A stretch of 64,000 nt of DNA from Dolomedes plantarius (Eukaryota; Arthropoda; Arachnida; Araneae; Dolomedidae). The stretch spans positions 234,257,832 to 234,321,831 of the forward strand of contig OU015490.1 in assembly GCA_907164885.2 (NCBI GenBank), given 5' to 3'. Both the position numbers and the translations under genes were made by a program. Below the pieces are notes generated by a model. The model made no database searches, was not told the DNA's origin, and saw nothing but the letters and a program-made list of their open reading frames with translations. Positions 21,981 to 33,635 of the stretch are shown in pieces. Numbering within the stretch: position 1 is the stretch's first letter; the number at the start of each line of letters is the position of its first letter.

Positions 21981-22520
21981 CAGTGTATCCGTAAAATAAT
22001 AGTGGGGTTTCAAATGGCTATAGCTATACAACAAATCTTGTTGCAGACACATTAAACTCATACCAGTCATAAGTTAAATGAAAGAGAAACTCTCCAAAAT
22101 TATGTGTCCGAAATCTTACATGCAGACTCCAACAGACTACAAGACTAGCGCCAGAATATTCCGGAGAATTCCATTTTCCAGTTAGGCAGAGCTCCTCCAC
22201 ATTTTACCGCAATCGTGCGGCAATATCTTAACGAAACATTTTTTTTCGGTGATTGGTCCGACCAGAAGGGTGAATTGCCTGGCCCCCGCTGTCTCCAAAA
22301 CTTACCCCCTGGGAATTCTATGGCATTACGTAAAAACCCAATTGTATTCCATTCATGTTCAAAATCTGGACCATTTAAAAGAAAGGATCACTGAAGCTGT
22401 CTAGTCTATCACACCGGATGTCCTTTGCCTTGCATGGAAAGAGACTGAATATCATCAACTAAGGGAGCACACATGGAAGTCTGCTGAACAAATAAGAAAC
22501 TTGGAGATTTTCTTTTCAAT
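21981..22520 (+). mobile_element. Decayed Tc1/mariner-type element
   Basis: Starts with CAGTGTATCCGTAAAATAAT after TA (21979-21980), resembling the CAGGGTGTCC-type ends of the element at 524-1119. The transposase fragment inside places it in the same broad group. No matching right end was found, so it is probably truncated. Confidence 0.55.
22179..22475 (+). pseudogene. Mariner-type transposase fragment
   Basis: The plus strand reads APPHFTAIVRQYLNETFF, matching the family's QQDGAPPHF..VR.YLN..F. The catalytic Asp before GAPPHF is replaced (QLGRAPPHF). After frameshifts the sequence continues LDHLKERITEAV, stop, SITPDVLCLAWKETEYH, the usual C-terminal region. At least two frame changes and one internal stop make it a pseudogene. 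Confidence 0.65.
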
Positions 22521-22600
22521 TTGACTTTTATTACACCTGTCTACAATGCTTTGTTCCGAAGCTGTAACCATTTAAAACAGTATTATTATTTTTGGGACTA

Positions 22601-22607
22601 TCTCTCC

Positions 22608-22700
<93 letters not shown>
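22601..22700. repeat. (CT)n-(TA)n compound microsatellite
   Basis: About 50 bp of CT followed directly by about 50 bp of TA. Confidence 0.95.
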
Positions 22701-22705
<5 letters not shown>

Positions 22706-22799
22706 CGCCTTGATAAATCGCGATTTACCGTCAATTTGACTAATTGAGAAATTCATGAATTTATGTTTCAGCAACAAATAAAGGTATTACCTCGTTTAA

Positions 22800-23528
22800 G
22801 GTGACTGCCTACGTTCGGAGTCAATTTTAAAAAAAAATCATTTTTTTTAAGGATTTTTTGGTCTTTTATGGTAAAATAGCTTTAAAAATTAAAAAATAAA
22901 CAAAAAATTACCTGTAAATATCATACTTTTTTTATAAATTGGTCAATTTGAAGTAATTTTTAATGAAATTTAGCTAAAACGCCTATCACTCTGCACAAAA
23001 TTCTAAAGGTACTATTTTGATTTCCTTCTCACACATGATACATATGACAGTTATTTTCAAAGTGACCCGCAATCTAAGATAAATTTTAAAATTCAAAAAT
23101 AATACAGATAATTTGTTGTTCCAATATGAAAATTTTCCCGATTCGTCATTCCTTTCCTTATAAAAACAGCCCCTAACAAATAACTATTTATTATACATCA
23201 ATAATTGTTCGTCATTTCATTAACAATAGCATCTAAAAAATTTCCTGAAAATTTTTTCAAATTATATGCATTATTATGTGAAATATCATGATAACGGTAG
23301 AGATTTGTGCTAAAAAGCATAATTCTGAGAAAAACGCATTTAAAGTTGTTTGTCACTTCAATTTTGTAGCACACGATATTTTTTTAATAGCTATAACTCT
23401 GCTTCTAATTGATGTAGAATGAAAATCAAAAGAGTTTTAAAAAGAGAAAAGATTGAATTACACGATTCTTGCAAAGAATAAAATTGACCAAAATATTAAA
23501 AAAAAAATTTTCAACGTAGGCAGTCACC
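22800..23528. mobile_element. TTAA-flanked MITE
   Basis: Perfect 16-bp terminal inverted repeats GGTGACTGCCTACGTT, flanked on both sides by TTAA (22796-22799 and 23529-23532). TTAA duplication is characteristic of piggyBac and Kolobok-type transposases. The 729-bp interior is AT-rich and non-coding. The MITE at 6854-7552 has the same architecture with different end sequences. Confidence 0.85.
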
Positions 23529-23532
23529 TTAA

Positions 23533-24599
23533 TTTTCTATGCAGATGAGTGCACACGTATGACATAAATAATTATCAAGTAGAACTTCTTGCTCCCAGCT
23601 GTTAGTTTACATAAGAATATTATCAAGTTCATTATTCTGAATATTTCAATGCTACGATTGCATTTTAAGCGTAAATAAAAAAAATAACCACAAGATGATA
23701 CTATTTAGTCTATAGTTTTATATTTTCTTTTTTTATTCTAGGCCTAGAATCAACTTACAAGAATGGCGAAAATTTAAAAAACTCGTACAACTAACCCAAT
23801 GCCCCACAAAATATTTCAAAACCAGTGAATTTGATTGGTTTGTAAGAGTAAGAAATCGGTACCTTTATTGCTATTAGATCTAGCGTTAAAGAATGAGGTA
23901 CTGGCTATTGAAAATAAATACATTATGTAGAAGAATGATGCTCTGCAAAATCAATGAAGGTGAACCTTTTAGCAGAGAAGGTTAGCTATTAGACCGTGAA
24001 AATGATTTATATGACATAGAAAATGGGCAGGAGTCCGTAAACACTATAGTGATGATGTAAGCAACATTTTCAACTTTTTTACGCAGAAGAAAATACCGCA
24101 AAAACTATGTCAGATTTACTTTGTGCTATATTGCCTGCATTATGTTTAATAAAATCTGAATTTAAATTCTAAAAGTAACATTCTAACTACGTATTTTGCC
24201 GAAAAAAAAAAGACTTTTCAACTGATTTGGTAGATATCGGATGAGAAATCTGTACCATGATGTTCAGTAGTTCTAGTATTAAAGAACAGGCAATGGGCAG
24301 ATTTCAGCCTATAAAAAGATTGCCTAAAGTAAACTAGATTTGCAAATTGCTCTTGAGTCAACCACGGTGACAAGTAAAATAAATCTGATTCACATCACAC
24401 ATAAAAAGTTCCCCAAGTATTTTCATGAGTGGAAATGGGGAATAATTGACCTAGGGATACCATCATTCAAGATACGTAGATAATTTTTATATTAGCAGAA
24501 TTTATATTCAGGTTCAAGAGCATTGAACTAACTCTGGAGGTTAAGAACGTCAACGTTATATTCTAATTTCTTTATTATACAACGACCTGCCTTGGGCTT
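23533..24599. other. Unannotated sequence
   Basis: AT-rich; no supported feature. Confidence 0.4.
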
Positions 24600-25080
24600 G
24601 AATCTGTATAATAGAGTAATTTAATCCTTTCTTCCTTTAACGCCATTCCTCCGTCCGTCATGAAAAGTAATGAAGTCCACATTTCATCGGAGGCACGCTT
24701 CTCAGTCCCTTTTCGCGTTACCTGCAAATAAATTGCTGTAGTCCATTATTTAAGTACCCCTCTGAAGTGCCCAGTACGCGGACCACCCACTGCTCAGAGT
24801 GTAAGACATTCGGAGTGACGTCACCAACCCAAGTAGAATGGCCTTTTACTCGAAGGCCAAGGTTGATGCTCAACCAGATTGCGGAAGTCTAGTGGACTGG
24901 TCACCTGAGAGCCACACCCGTGCGCAGCTATTGCGGTTTTTAATCATCAGCGTTTTTACTTTGTTTCACAGGTGTCAGATGAGGTGTTTGCGAGATTCCC
25001 CCCCCCCCCTTTCCTCCGACTGCAAGGTCGTGTAGCATTGTTGTTGAGTTGTAGTGTGTATCTACGCAGAGGTCAGAAGC
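24600..25080. other. GC-richer unique island with a CRE palindrome
   Basis: Composition rises here and simple repeats are absent apart from a C run near 25000. TGACGTCA, the cAMP-response-element palindrome, is at 24816-24823. A 65-codon frame (24838-25035, plus) has no recognisable domain; TTTGTTTCACAG at 24960-24971 resembles a splice acceptor. An enhancer, promoter or unrecognised exon are all possible. Confidence 0.25.
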
Positions 25081-27867
25081 GAAGATAAAAAGGAAGATCG
25101 CCTGAGATGTTCGATAATAGTATCAAGATGAAATTGAGAAGGCAATTAAACTTTGATGGGGGGAAATTGGTAAATGTAGATTGTTAGCGGTATTTCTTGA
25201 AATTATCAGCGCTTTTCTTTCTTCAGTTTTTTTTCCTCTTCTCCTCACGATCTGGAAAACTTTCATTACTTATGTTGCGTGTTTTGTTTCTTTTGCCGGC
25301 GGCAACTGCGAAAAATGACTCTTCAACTATTAATAATGCGTTTTAACCCTTCAGTGTCTTTTTTTATTATTTGATATTGGAATAAACGATACTGAGATTA
25401 TAAGTTCATAGTTCAAACGTAACAAAGAACCATTTATATGTTGCTTTTGGTATCCCTGCCTTAAGAACGACGAACCAAACACAAAGACGGTGATTCTATG
25501 AGCTTTGCTTTGATTTAGATTAAAGCTTACAGGAGCTTTATGGGGGTCAAGAGCGGACATATATTTTTTACCTATACGATGTAACGATTTTTTTATCAAA
25601 CAATCTTTACATAAAGATCATTTTACCGATAAAACATATTTTATTTATTTAAAATTGTTTTAAAAAAATTCAAAATTTTATGTATGTTTAACTTTTGATA
25701 TTTCCTTGTACAAGTTACTATATTTGAAAATTTTGAAAGGTATCAAATATATTCGTCTTTAGGATTCAGAAAAATTTCATTCGTAAAATATTTACTCCCA
25801 TTTAAAAGGCAACGAAATCAATTTTCTTTGGGTAATTTTTACCTCAGGGCAAAAATTTCCTGATTTTTTTTTCTTTTTCAAAAAATCAAAATTTCTGAAG
25901 ACTGTATGTTGTAAGTAAAACAAACAACGCTATACAAAATATCTTAGAGATATCATGCAAGGGATTTTAGATATATCCGTTTCAAGATGGCAAATCTTAA
26001 AAACTGAGGGTGGGTGATATTTGATACTAAATACTCCATAGCGTATGTTTTAAACCAAGACAATATAAATGTTTTTTTATAAATCCCTGACTTAATAGCT
26101 AATAATTAATTTTTATCTCGGATTCTCTTGATAATCAACTACGATATCCAAATATTTTCTGCCTTTTCTACAGCATATTTTATCTTGTGTTGCGTTGTCC
26201 AGTATCACTGCCAATCCTCCACTACCAACTAATTTTTTTAACAGAAAGAAAAGAACCTGATTTACTTTTGTATTGGGTAATTTCAATGATCTTGCTGGTA
26301 CTCTTTTTCTCAGAATAGCAGATAGCTGAGTTACTTAGTACATAATTATTTATTCTGAATACAGAAAAATAAAGACCAAAAACAGTTGGGCATCGAATAC
26401 TTGCATACTGAGTAATGCGGTCAATGTCACTACATTTTAACAACAAAAATTGTACAAATTATCTTTTCTCTGATATATCTCCTTCAAAATGCAATACGAA
26501 TTTTCACACAATAAGTAAAACAGATAACCTTTTCCCGGTGCGTTTAAAATCTTGTTGACGTTTTTTTACTCCACCAAATCTTTCACCTGTGTTTCAAAGG
26601 CAGAATACCAAAGCATTTTCCTTAGATATATTTAACTGTCTTGTATTGGTTTTTTCTTCAAAAAGCTCTCTTTCCCTCCTAACTTAAGTCCAATTTTCTC
26701 CAGTGACAAGCCCGTGAGAATTCTTGCAAATTACATTCAATACTTCTGGGCTTAAAAACTAAAATTTTCCCACAGTTGTAACACAGAAATAATTTATCTA
26801 AAATTACGTTTTCTTCCTTCATAGTCCTTTCATAGCTTTTTGGTCGAAGCTGAAGCCCGATTTTCTACTGTCACGCACCCTTCCAGCAAATTCTAATATA
26901 CCCTTCCGATCTCTAAAACTAACATTTCAGTGAAATTTCACGCAGAAATATTTTATCTTCTTCATGGCTTTTTCCTCCTCTTTTGCTCCGAGCTCTTAAT
27001 CCAACCTCATAGATAAATTTTTATTTGTTATTAAAGCTCATCAGTTGCTCTCGTTCTTCCAGAAACCGCATAATGAGTAGATTCTTCCTTGCACGTGATT
27101 CAGGTTCAAATTGATTCATTAACTTCGTGTTTCATTCATTTTAATTTTTGAAAACCAAAACTCTCTGAGATCGTGGGCTCGCGAACAATGGGGAGCTGAC
27201 TCATCATGATACTTCAAAAGAATGAGTTATGCTTTCCAGTCATAACTCGGCTTCGTGTTAGTTATTCATGCTCTGCCCCTGAGAATGAGTTAATATTGGA
27301 TGCTTAATTTTCTATTATGAAAACAAATTAACGAGATTGGGATAATATGTAACAGAAATATTACTTAAAGTGTGCACGAGGAAGTGAAGATATGTATTAA
27401 TTAACGGAGCTGCACAGCATAATTTAATTACTTCTGAGAAGCCATGGATGTGGAGGTAATGGTTATCGAAACAATATTTGTTCAATAAAATATTGTTTAG
27501 TATTTATACAAAAATAAGTATTGAAGGGTAGTAAACATACGTATATTTAAATGCATTGTTTATAAAAAATATTTAATTACATACACTAAAACAGAAATAA
27601 ATTATGAAACATCAGATATAAAGGGCTATGTATAATTTCGAAATGTTTCTTGGGGAATTGACGGATTGCAATTGCGTTTTCGTGTATAATCAATTAAATC
27701 CGTATAAAATATAATAATAAAAATTCAGTCGTAAATCAAAATTTAATTGCTCCTCATAAACCATGGATTTATTTAATTGTATTCGAATCAATACTTAGTA
27801 CAATATTGTTAATTATAGTAGTTTCCACTAATAAGAATTAAAGAGTAGTAGTAGATTTATATAAATA
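25081..27867. other. Unannotated sequence with weak diverged repeats
   Basis: Related phrases (AATTTTC-CAC...AGAAATA-TTTATC and CC.ATTTTCT.C.GT.AC) recur near 26690-26800 and 26855-26970, consistent with an old ~165-bp tandem duplication. A less AT-rich stretch at 27160-27460 contains GCTGACTCA (Maf/AP-1-like) and TTAATTAA words. No gene recognised. Confidence 0.3.
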
Positions 27868-28856
27868 CTAGCATTATTGCCCGGCATTGCGCGAATACAT
27901 ATTTATATATAAAATTTTTCATGCATTCCATCAAAAAAATACTGGGCTGCACCCCCCGCTCTTCATGTTCATCTGGCCAGACAAAATGCGCTTAGCGCGT
28001 TTCTACTCAAATGATATACAAACAATAAGAAAGAAAGAAACTTTGAGCCTGCGGACCTTCGTCTGATTATACGTCTGATTTTATTGAGAATTAATAACAC
28101 AGTGTTGCGTGATTCGAACGTTTGAATTGAATAAGTTTACTGTTTAATTATATTTGTTAGATACTGTTTAATTAGATTTAATTAGATTTGTTTGATCCAC
28201 TGTTTAATTAGAAATAAGTTTTATAATATTCATTTGCCTTTATTATTCATTTATCCCCTAAAAACACAGTTTTTTCCACATCACCCAAGAGACGCACATT
28301 TTTCCACATCACCCAAAAGTGCAAAATGCGTTTATTCCCTTTATTTAATCAAAGTAAGGCGGGAAAATAGGCTTCATGCGGAAGCATGAAGCCTATTTTC
28401 CTTACTTTGGTGATTCCAATTTTTATTGTCGACAGGCCAAAAACCGTATAAAAAGCAAATTATAAATCGGTTTTTAATTTTCCCAAGGCCAAAAACCGTA
28501 GGAGTGTGTATCTGGGGAGGCAGGGCAAAAGGTTATTGTATCAATGCTCTTCTCCCCCACGAATCGGAATTTGACTGATAACGGAGTGCCCAGCTTTTAG
28601 CGTGCAAAATGCTCTTCTTGGTGAATAAAGTGTTGTGGTGAAGGGTCTGTATTCACATTTAAGTGGTACGCGCACATCTTAGGGGCACAAAAAATTTAAA
28701 AAACTAATTGAGCCCCAAATTTCGTTTTTGCTGCTTTAACATTCTCGGGTCCTAAACATTAACTGTTCCGAATTTAGTCCCGCTGGGTGAAACAGTCAAG
28801 GACTCTATAGCGGACAAACAAACAAACAGACGAGCTCTTTTATATTTCTAGATATA
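27868..28856 (+). mobile_element. Dispersed repeat with (CAAA)n tail
   Basis: Begins CTAGCATTATTGCCCGGCAT and ends GACAAACAAACAAACAGAC then TTTTATATTTCTAGATA. This start/end style parallels the (GTCA)n-tailed family at 10165, 29562 and 60538, which start with CCCG.GCTTCGCTACGG. A hairpin lies inside at 28350-28409. Superfamily unknown. Confidence 0.5.
28350..28409. repeat. 26-bp hairpin with a 4-nt bulge
   Basis: Arms 28350-28379 and 28384-28409 pair across a GGAA loop; the left arm has an extra CGGG. The stem includes AAAATAGGCTTCATGC. Confidence 0.85.
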
Positions 28857-29005
28857 ATGCATATTTTACAGTAAATTTACCAAAACTGAAATAACCCATA
28901 ACGCACAACATTTGAAGTTTCATATATAGCTTCAAAAATTGAAATAAATTAAATCTTACTTATTATTAGACTTATAGAAACAGTAGAGTCGTACAATTAT
29001 ATACA

Positions 29006-29009
<4 letters not shown>

Positions 29010-29085
<76 letters not shown>
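29010..29085. repeat. (TA)n microsatellite
   Basis: About 76 bp of uninterrupted TA. The flanking 28857-29561 holds no recognised gene. Confidence 0.95.
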
Positions 29086-29087
<2 letters not shown>

Positions 29088-29561
29088 TACCTTTTAGAGC
29101 ATCCCGGATATCATTGTTAGCAGTTTTCTTCATACAAAAAATAAGCACTGAATACGAAAAAAATAACATTTAAATATTAAAATCGACAAGGAACTTACGT
29201 TTTTCTGTGATATAAAAAACACAAAAATTATGATTTTCAAAAATACTTTTAGTAGAAAAGAGTCTTTTATTTATCTTCCCTTTGTATCCAATATTGCATA
29301 ATTTAAGGTTTAAAGTATAGAATACTGTTGTGAAATCTCTCCAACAAGAGATAAATGTGATATTATCGTAATGAAAGGTTAAACTGAGCTTTCAAATTGT
29401 AAAGACATCCCATTTGGTACCTAAATTTGTCTGGTGTCTTAAAAGCTCATTAACGTTAACCATAGTAATGTATGCATCTACCTCACTGTTTTGAAGTTAC
29501 TGAGTTCATCTATGTATATATATAACTTATGTATTTATATAAAAAAAATAAATAAATATTC

Positions 29562-30255
29562 TATATATATAAAACAATTCCGTAACTGACTGGCTGACTG
29601 ACTGACTGACAGACAATGCACAGACCAAATAGCTAAACATAAAGGGCTGAAATTTTCCATGGCGATTCTTCTTATAGTGTAGGGATGTACTAAGAGAGAT
29701 TTTTGAAAAATTCTTCTTAGATTTTTTAAAATTACATTTTTAAGCTGTTTTTGTAATAATCTTTAAAGTTTGCATTTAAAATAATAATTCGAAGTTTATA
29801 AAATTTATATCACGAGAAATATCATCTTTTTCGAATCTTTATCTCCAATTTATGATTTTTGGTGAATTTTAAAAGATTAATTTTTAGAATTTAATTTATT
29901 AAATGCTCATTACGTGGTTTCTTTTCTTTCAATTTTGCTTCACGTGCATAACAATGAAATAGACAAAAAAAAATTATTATGCTAATGCGGCAGACGATTG
30001 GACATTATCCAAAAAAATATTAACATACAGTAAACGAAATGTTACTCAAACTGTACTATATTAACTGTATTATATATACTTTACTATGTTCTATTAGATT
30101 TAATTTGAATATTTTCTTCTACATTATTTTGTCTATAAAAGTATCCGTTAAGATTTTTTTATAAATATATTTTTTCGATTTTTACATCAATTGCATACAT
30201 TGAACGTTGTATTTAATTTGAATGTGCTCCCCAGCGAAGTACGGGTTTTCAGCTA

Positions 30256-30256
<1 letters not shown>
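29562..30256 (-). mobile_element. Dispersed repeat with (GTCA)n tail, copy B (inverted)
   Basis: Same family as 10165-10876 but on the other strand: TATATATAAAACAATTCCGT and (GACT)n at the left, CAGCGAAGTACGGGTTTTCA and CTAG at the right, directly followed by (TA)n. Confidence 0.7.

Positions 30257-30302
<46 letters not shown>
30257..30302. repeat. (TA)n microsatellite
   Basis: 46 bp of TA lying exactly between copy B of the (GTCA)n repeat and the left end of the next transposon. Confidence 0.95.
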
Positions 30303-30305
<3 letters not shown>

Positions 30306-30970
30306 TAAAGTCCCGATATTCCGAACTTCGATAATCCGAAGCCAAATGTCAAAAATAACAAAAACCACAGTGATATTAAGTAATATAAAGTATGTTTCTG
30401 AAAATCACAAGAAAGTCGAAAGTCAGACAATGTACTGAACTAATTATTACTGAGCTACATTGGTTTGAAAAATCTGTTAAATTTTTTTTCTAGAGAAGAA
30501 TACTTGAAGCCAAATTACGCCAACTCGTCAGATAAACGGTGTCCGCTCTGGTCGCGGCGGGGTGTTGCTCTACGTAGCATAGCACTACATCCAATGCAGC
30601 CGCGGGGTCTGAGTGGAATACCCTCTGCTTGCTGTCACCGTTTGCTTCACCTTCACTGTTGTCTGACACGTTGACAAGTTCTTTCAAAACCATTTCAACA
30701 ATCTACTGATCGTCTAAAATCTTACACTCTACTGTACTGTACTAGGCAGCTTTCCGCTCTCTTATCACCCATTTCGTCCCGAGATTTGGTAATGTTTAGA
30801 CAGACCTTATAAAATAAACTGTGTAATCACACGTAATGTGTAATATTTATGTAATCACGTTTTATTATGCAATTTTAGTATATTTTAAGAATGATTTCAC
30901 TTAATCCGAAAAATTCGTTAATCCGAAAAGGGTCTGGTCCCAATCATATCGGATAATCAGGACTCTACTG
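30303..30970 (-). mobile_element. Tigger-like element
   Basis: TA-flanked at 30301-30302 and 30971-30972. Left end CAGTAAAGTCCCGATATTCC, right end complementary to CAGTAGAGTCCTGATTATCC. Subterminal ATTCCGAA/ATCCGAA repeats are typical of Tigger elements. A transposase fragment is on the minus strand. (TA)n arrays lie on both sides. Confidence 0.8.
30490..30693 (-). pseudogene. Tigger-like transposase C-terminal fragment
   Basis: A 67-codon minus-strand frame reads SDNSEGEANGD, then HSDPAAALDVVLCYVEQHPA, then WRNLASS. HS...AALD..L.YVEQ....T followed by a W-R-basic tail is the usual C-terminal helix region of Tigger/jerky-type transposases. DNA-binding and DDE domains are absent. Confidence 0.55.
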
Positions 30971-30988
30971 TATATGTATAAATATATA

Positions 30989-31041
<53 letters not shown>
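30971..31041. repeat. (TA)n-(GT)n microsatellite
   Basis: TA with minor interruptions to 31030, then a short GT run. Confidence 0.9.
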
Positions 31042-31042
<1 letters not shown>

Positions 31043-31238
31043 TAGTCTACGTAAGTCTGTGCATATCTTGTCTGTGCATATCTTGTGCATATCTTTTGAC
31101 CTTCGCAAGAATTTGCATTTGGGCCCCTTTATTACTTAGGTTTGGGAAAATAATAAAACAAAAAACAACATTTTGGGCCCCCCCCCTTCCAAGTGGGCCC
31201 TGGGTGGGTGCCCCTGTTGTCCTTGCCTACTTACGGCA

Positions 31239-31241
<3 letters not shown>
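31042..31241. mobile_element. hAT-like MITE, CAGTGCCGTAAGTAGG type, copy 1
   Basis: The right end is complementary to CAGTGCCGTAAGTAGGCAAG; the left end TAGTCTACGTAAGTC is a diverged partner. The interior has AATTTGCATTTGGGCCCCTT and a long C run followed by TTCCAAGTGGGCCCTGGGTG. A clear member of the same family with 8-bp target duplications is at 38022-38182. Copy 1 has local duplications of TCTGTGCATATC. Confidence 0.6.

Positions 31242-31320
<79 letters not shown>
31242..31320. repeat. (TA)n-(GT)n microsatellite
   Basis: About 57 bp of TA then about 22 bp of GT, separating the two MITE copies. Confidence 0.95.
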
Positions 31321-31492
31321 TAGTCTACGTAAGTCTGTGCATATCTTTTGACCTTCGCAAGAATTTGCATTTGGGCCCCTTTATTACTTAGGTGTGGGAA
31401 AATAATAAAACAAAAAACAACATTTTGGGCCCCCCCCTTCCAAGTGGGCCCTGGGTGGGTGCCCCTGTTGCCCTTGCCTACTTACGGCACTG
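31321..31492. mobile_element. hAT-like MITE, copy 2 (tandem duplicate)
   Basis: Nearly identical to 31042-31241, with matching points 252 bp apart. The preceding TA-GT tract is also repeated, so the duplicated unit is MITE plus microsatellite rather than two independent insertions. (TA)n continues to 31515. Confidence 0.65.
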
Positions 31493-31539
31493 TATATATA
31501 TATATACATATATATGTATGTAATAATAACGCCCCATCC

Positions 31540-32220
31540 TTATAAACTGTTTCGCCCCACCTTTTTTACTCAACGTGTATTCTAAATCATTCCCTTCTCA
31601 ATAAAGTACAGTCTCTTTCTTCAAATTGCGACCTAGGAATTAACGAACTAACCATCCATATTACCCCTTAGTACACGCGCGTTAAAGATATTTGTAAACA
31701 TGAATCAGCACCACATGATGTTTTCGCCTCGGAGCGTTTTTCGGAACATCATGCGGTCCTTATGTAATCAAGTCAGATGCTCAATTCTAGCCAATAAAAT
31801 TATTTCCCCGTGGTCAGTACCCCTATACTTTATAACCTTCTGTAAAAGTTTACGGCGTGCTTTTTACTGTCTGTCGATGTCTTGTCCTGTTTACGCGTTG
31901 CTCCGCTGCTGTCCAATATGATTTAAAATCTGCGTTCTGAATGCGCCCCGGCAGGGACCGGTGGCGTTGCTATTGTGTGTGTCCAGTTGTCAAGATACCT
32001 GTGTTTTTCTGAATAATATTTGTCTACATTAGAATCCGGAATAAATTAATATGCCTCGCATATCTGTTGTGTGCGTCCTTCCAATGCCTCTCCAGTGTGT
32101 GGTTTTCCTCCCCGATGTGTCAACGGCTCTCGTGAAATGGTCTTCATCTCCTGACACTCTGGCTACGTCTACAACATGTTTGTGTTTCATCTCCTCTACA
32201 TAGTTTAAGTTAAAGTTTCA
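31540..32220. other. GC-richer unique stretch
   Basis: Mixed-composition sequence without repeats. A frame at 31700-31921 (plus) has no recognisable domain. Words such as CTTATAAACTG, GTAATCAA and CCAATAAAATTA could be factor sites, but nothing is decisive. It may be conserved non-coding DNA. Confidence 0.25.
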
Positions 32221-33043
32221 ATTTATTTCATTAAAAAAATTTTCATGGTTATTACTTACCGCTCTCGTCGTGTATGAAGAATTTTCATGGTTTCCTTCAG
32301 ACTGTCATACCTAAAAAAATAATGAACTATTAAATAAACAATTATTAATATATATATTTTTTCAAATAAAATAAAATAAAGATAAAGTACTTTTGATTTG
32401 AACAATGATTTATATATATATTTTTTACTCTATTTTTAAAAAGTTCTAACACCATATTGTATTCTAAGCATTCTTAATATCAAATCGTTGTAAGAATTTG
32501 TTATTTTGGGGAAAAAACATGATCATTTAGTTTTGCCGCTAATCACTATCTTTTGTTCCAATTTTCAATAGAAAATGGAAGCAGATTTGTTTTATTTATA
32601 CAAGAAATTTAACACGTTCTAACTATTTCACTAAATATGACAAACTTTAAAAAGAAAGTACGTAAACGTAATATGGCAGGGTATTTTTTTAAATCTAACT
32701 TTTTCTCCACACAAATAGAAATGCCTGCCCATATAGTTTTTTCTGTAAAAATATAAGAATGGTATGAAATTTACAAAATTCGATTCCTTGTGCAAGGAAT
32801 AATTGCGAAGTTTTAACAGACTTTAAAATTAATGACTAAAGAAATTAGTTTCAAATCAAGAAATTGGTCAGTAAAAAGTGAAACAACTTTGTGAAATGTA
32901 TCCACTAATTATAATTAGTATTTATAGGTAACAGTGCCTTTGCATAAAATTTTCTCTATCATAATAATTCAAATATGCTTAGAAAAATATTAAATGTATA
33001 GAATCAATGTAATAGAATTAAAACTGGCGTGGCATTATTACTT
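32221..33043. other. AT-rich unannotated sequence
   Basis: No supported feature. Confidence 0.4.

Positions 33044-33102
<59 letters not shown>
33044..33102. repeat. (CA)n-(TA)n compound microsatellite
   Basis: A short CA run followed by about 44 bp of TA. Confidence 0.95.
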
Positions 33103-33104
<2 letters not shown>

Positions 33105-33599
33105 AGTATGTGCGTGCTTATTATGCCAAAAAATCTTTACCTTTAAATTATTAATTTTTTTATGCTTGTACACTTTTTCGAATTTTTTATATTTACCTTC
33201 AGGTGAACTCTGGGTTGAAAATGTCCCGTGAGAGTATAGACAGCCTTGTAATGTTTCTTTGTTCGTTTACCCAATATGGGAATGAGACGGAACGAGATGG
33301 AGATATTTGCTGACCTAATGACAACTCTGACCACAGGAATTTAGGGTTGAAAGTGGTGTAAATTATATAATTCACATACAATTTTTCGCAGACACGTGAA
33401 GTGCATTGTGTAGGTAATATCTCGGTGTACCCTCTGTGTAAAAAGAAATCGTGAACTAGAGAAAAATTGTTTAAATAACTGTTTTGTTTTAAAGTGTTGA
33501 TTTTACTTTTCCATATAGGTACCTCTACCACTGGAACGAGTACAACTAAAACTTTACGGATAAATTTTATGTAAGAATTAAGTTTTTGTGCTTTGTCTA

Positions 33600-33635
<36 letters not shown>

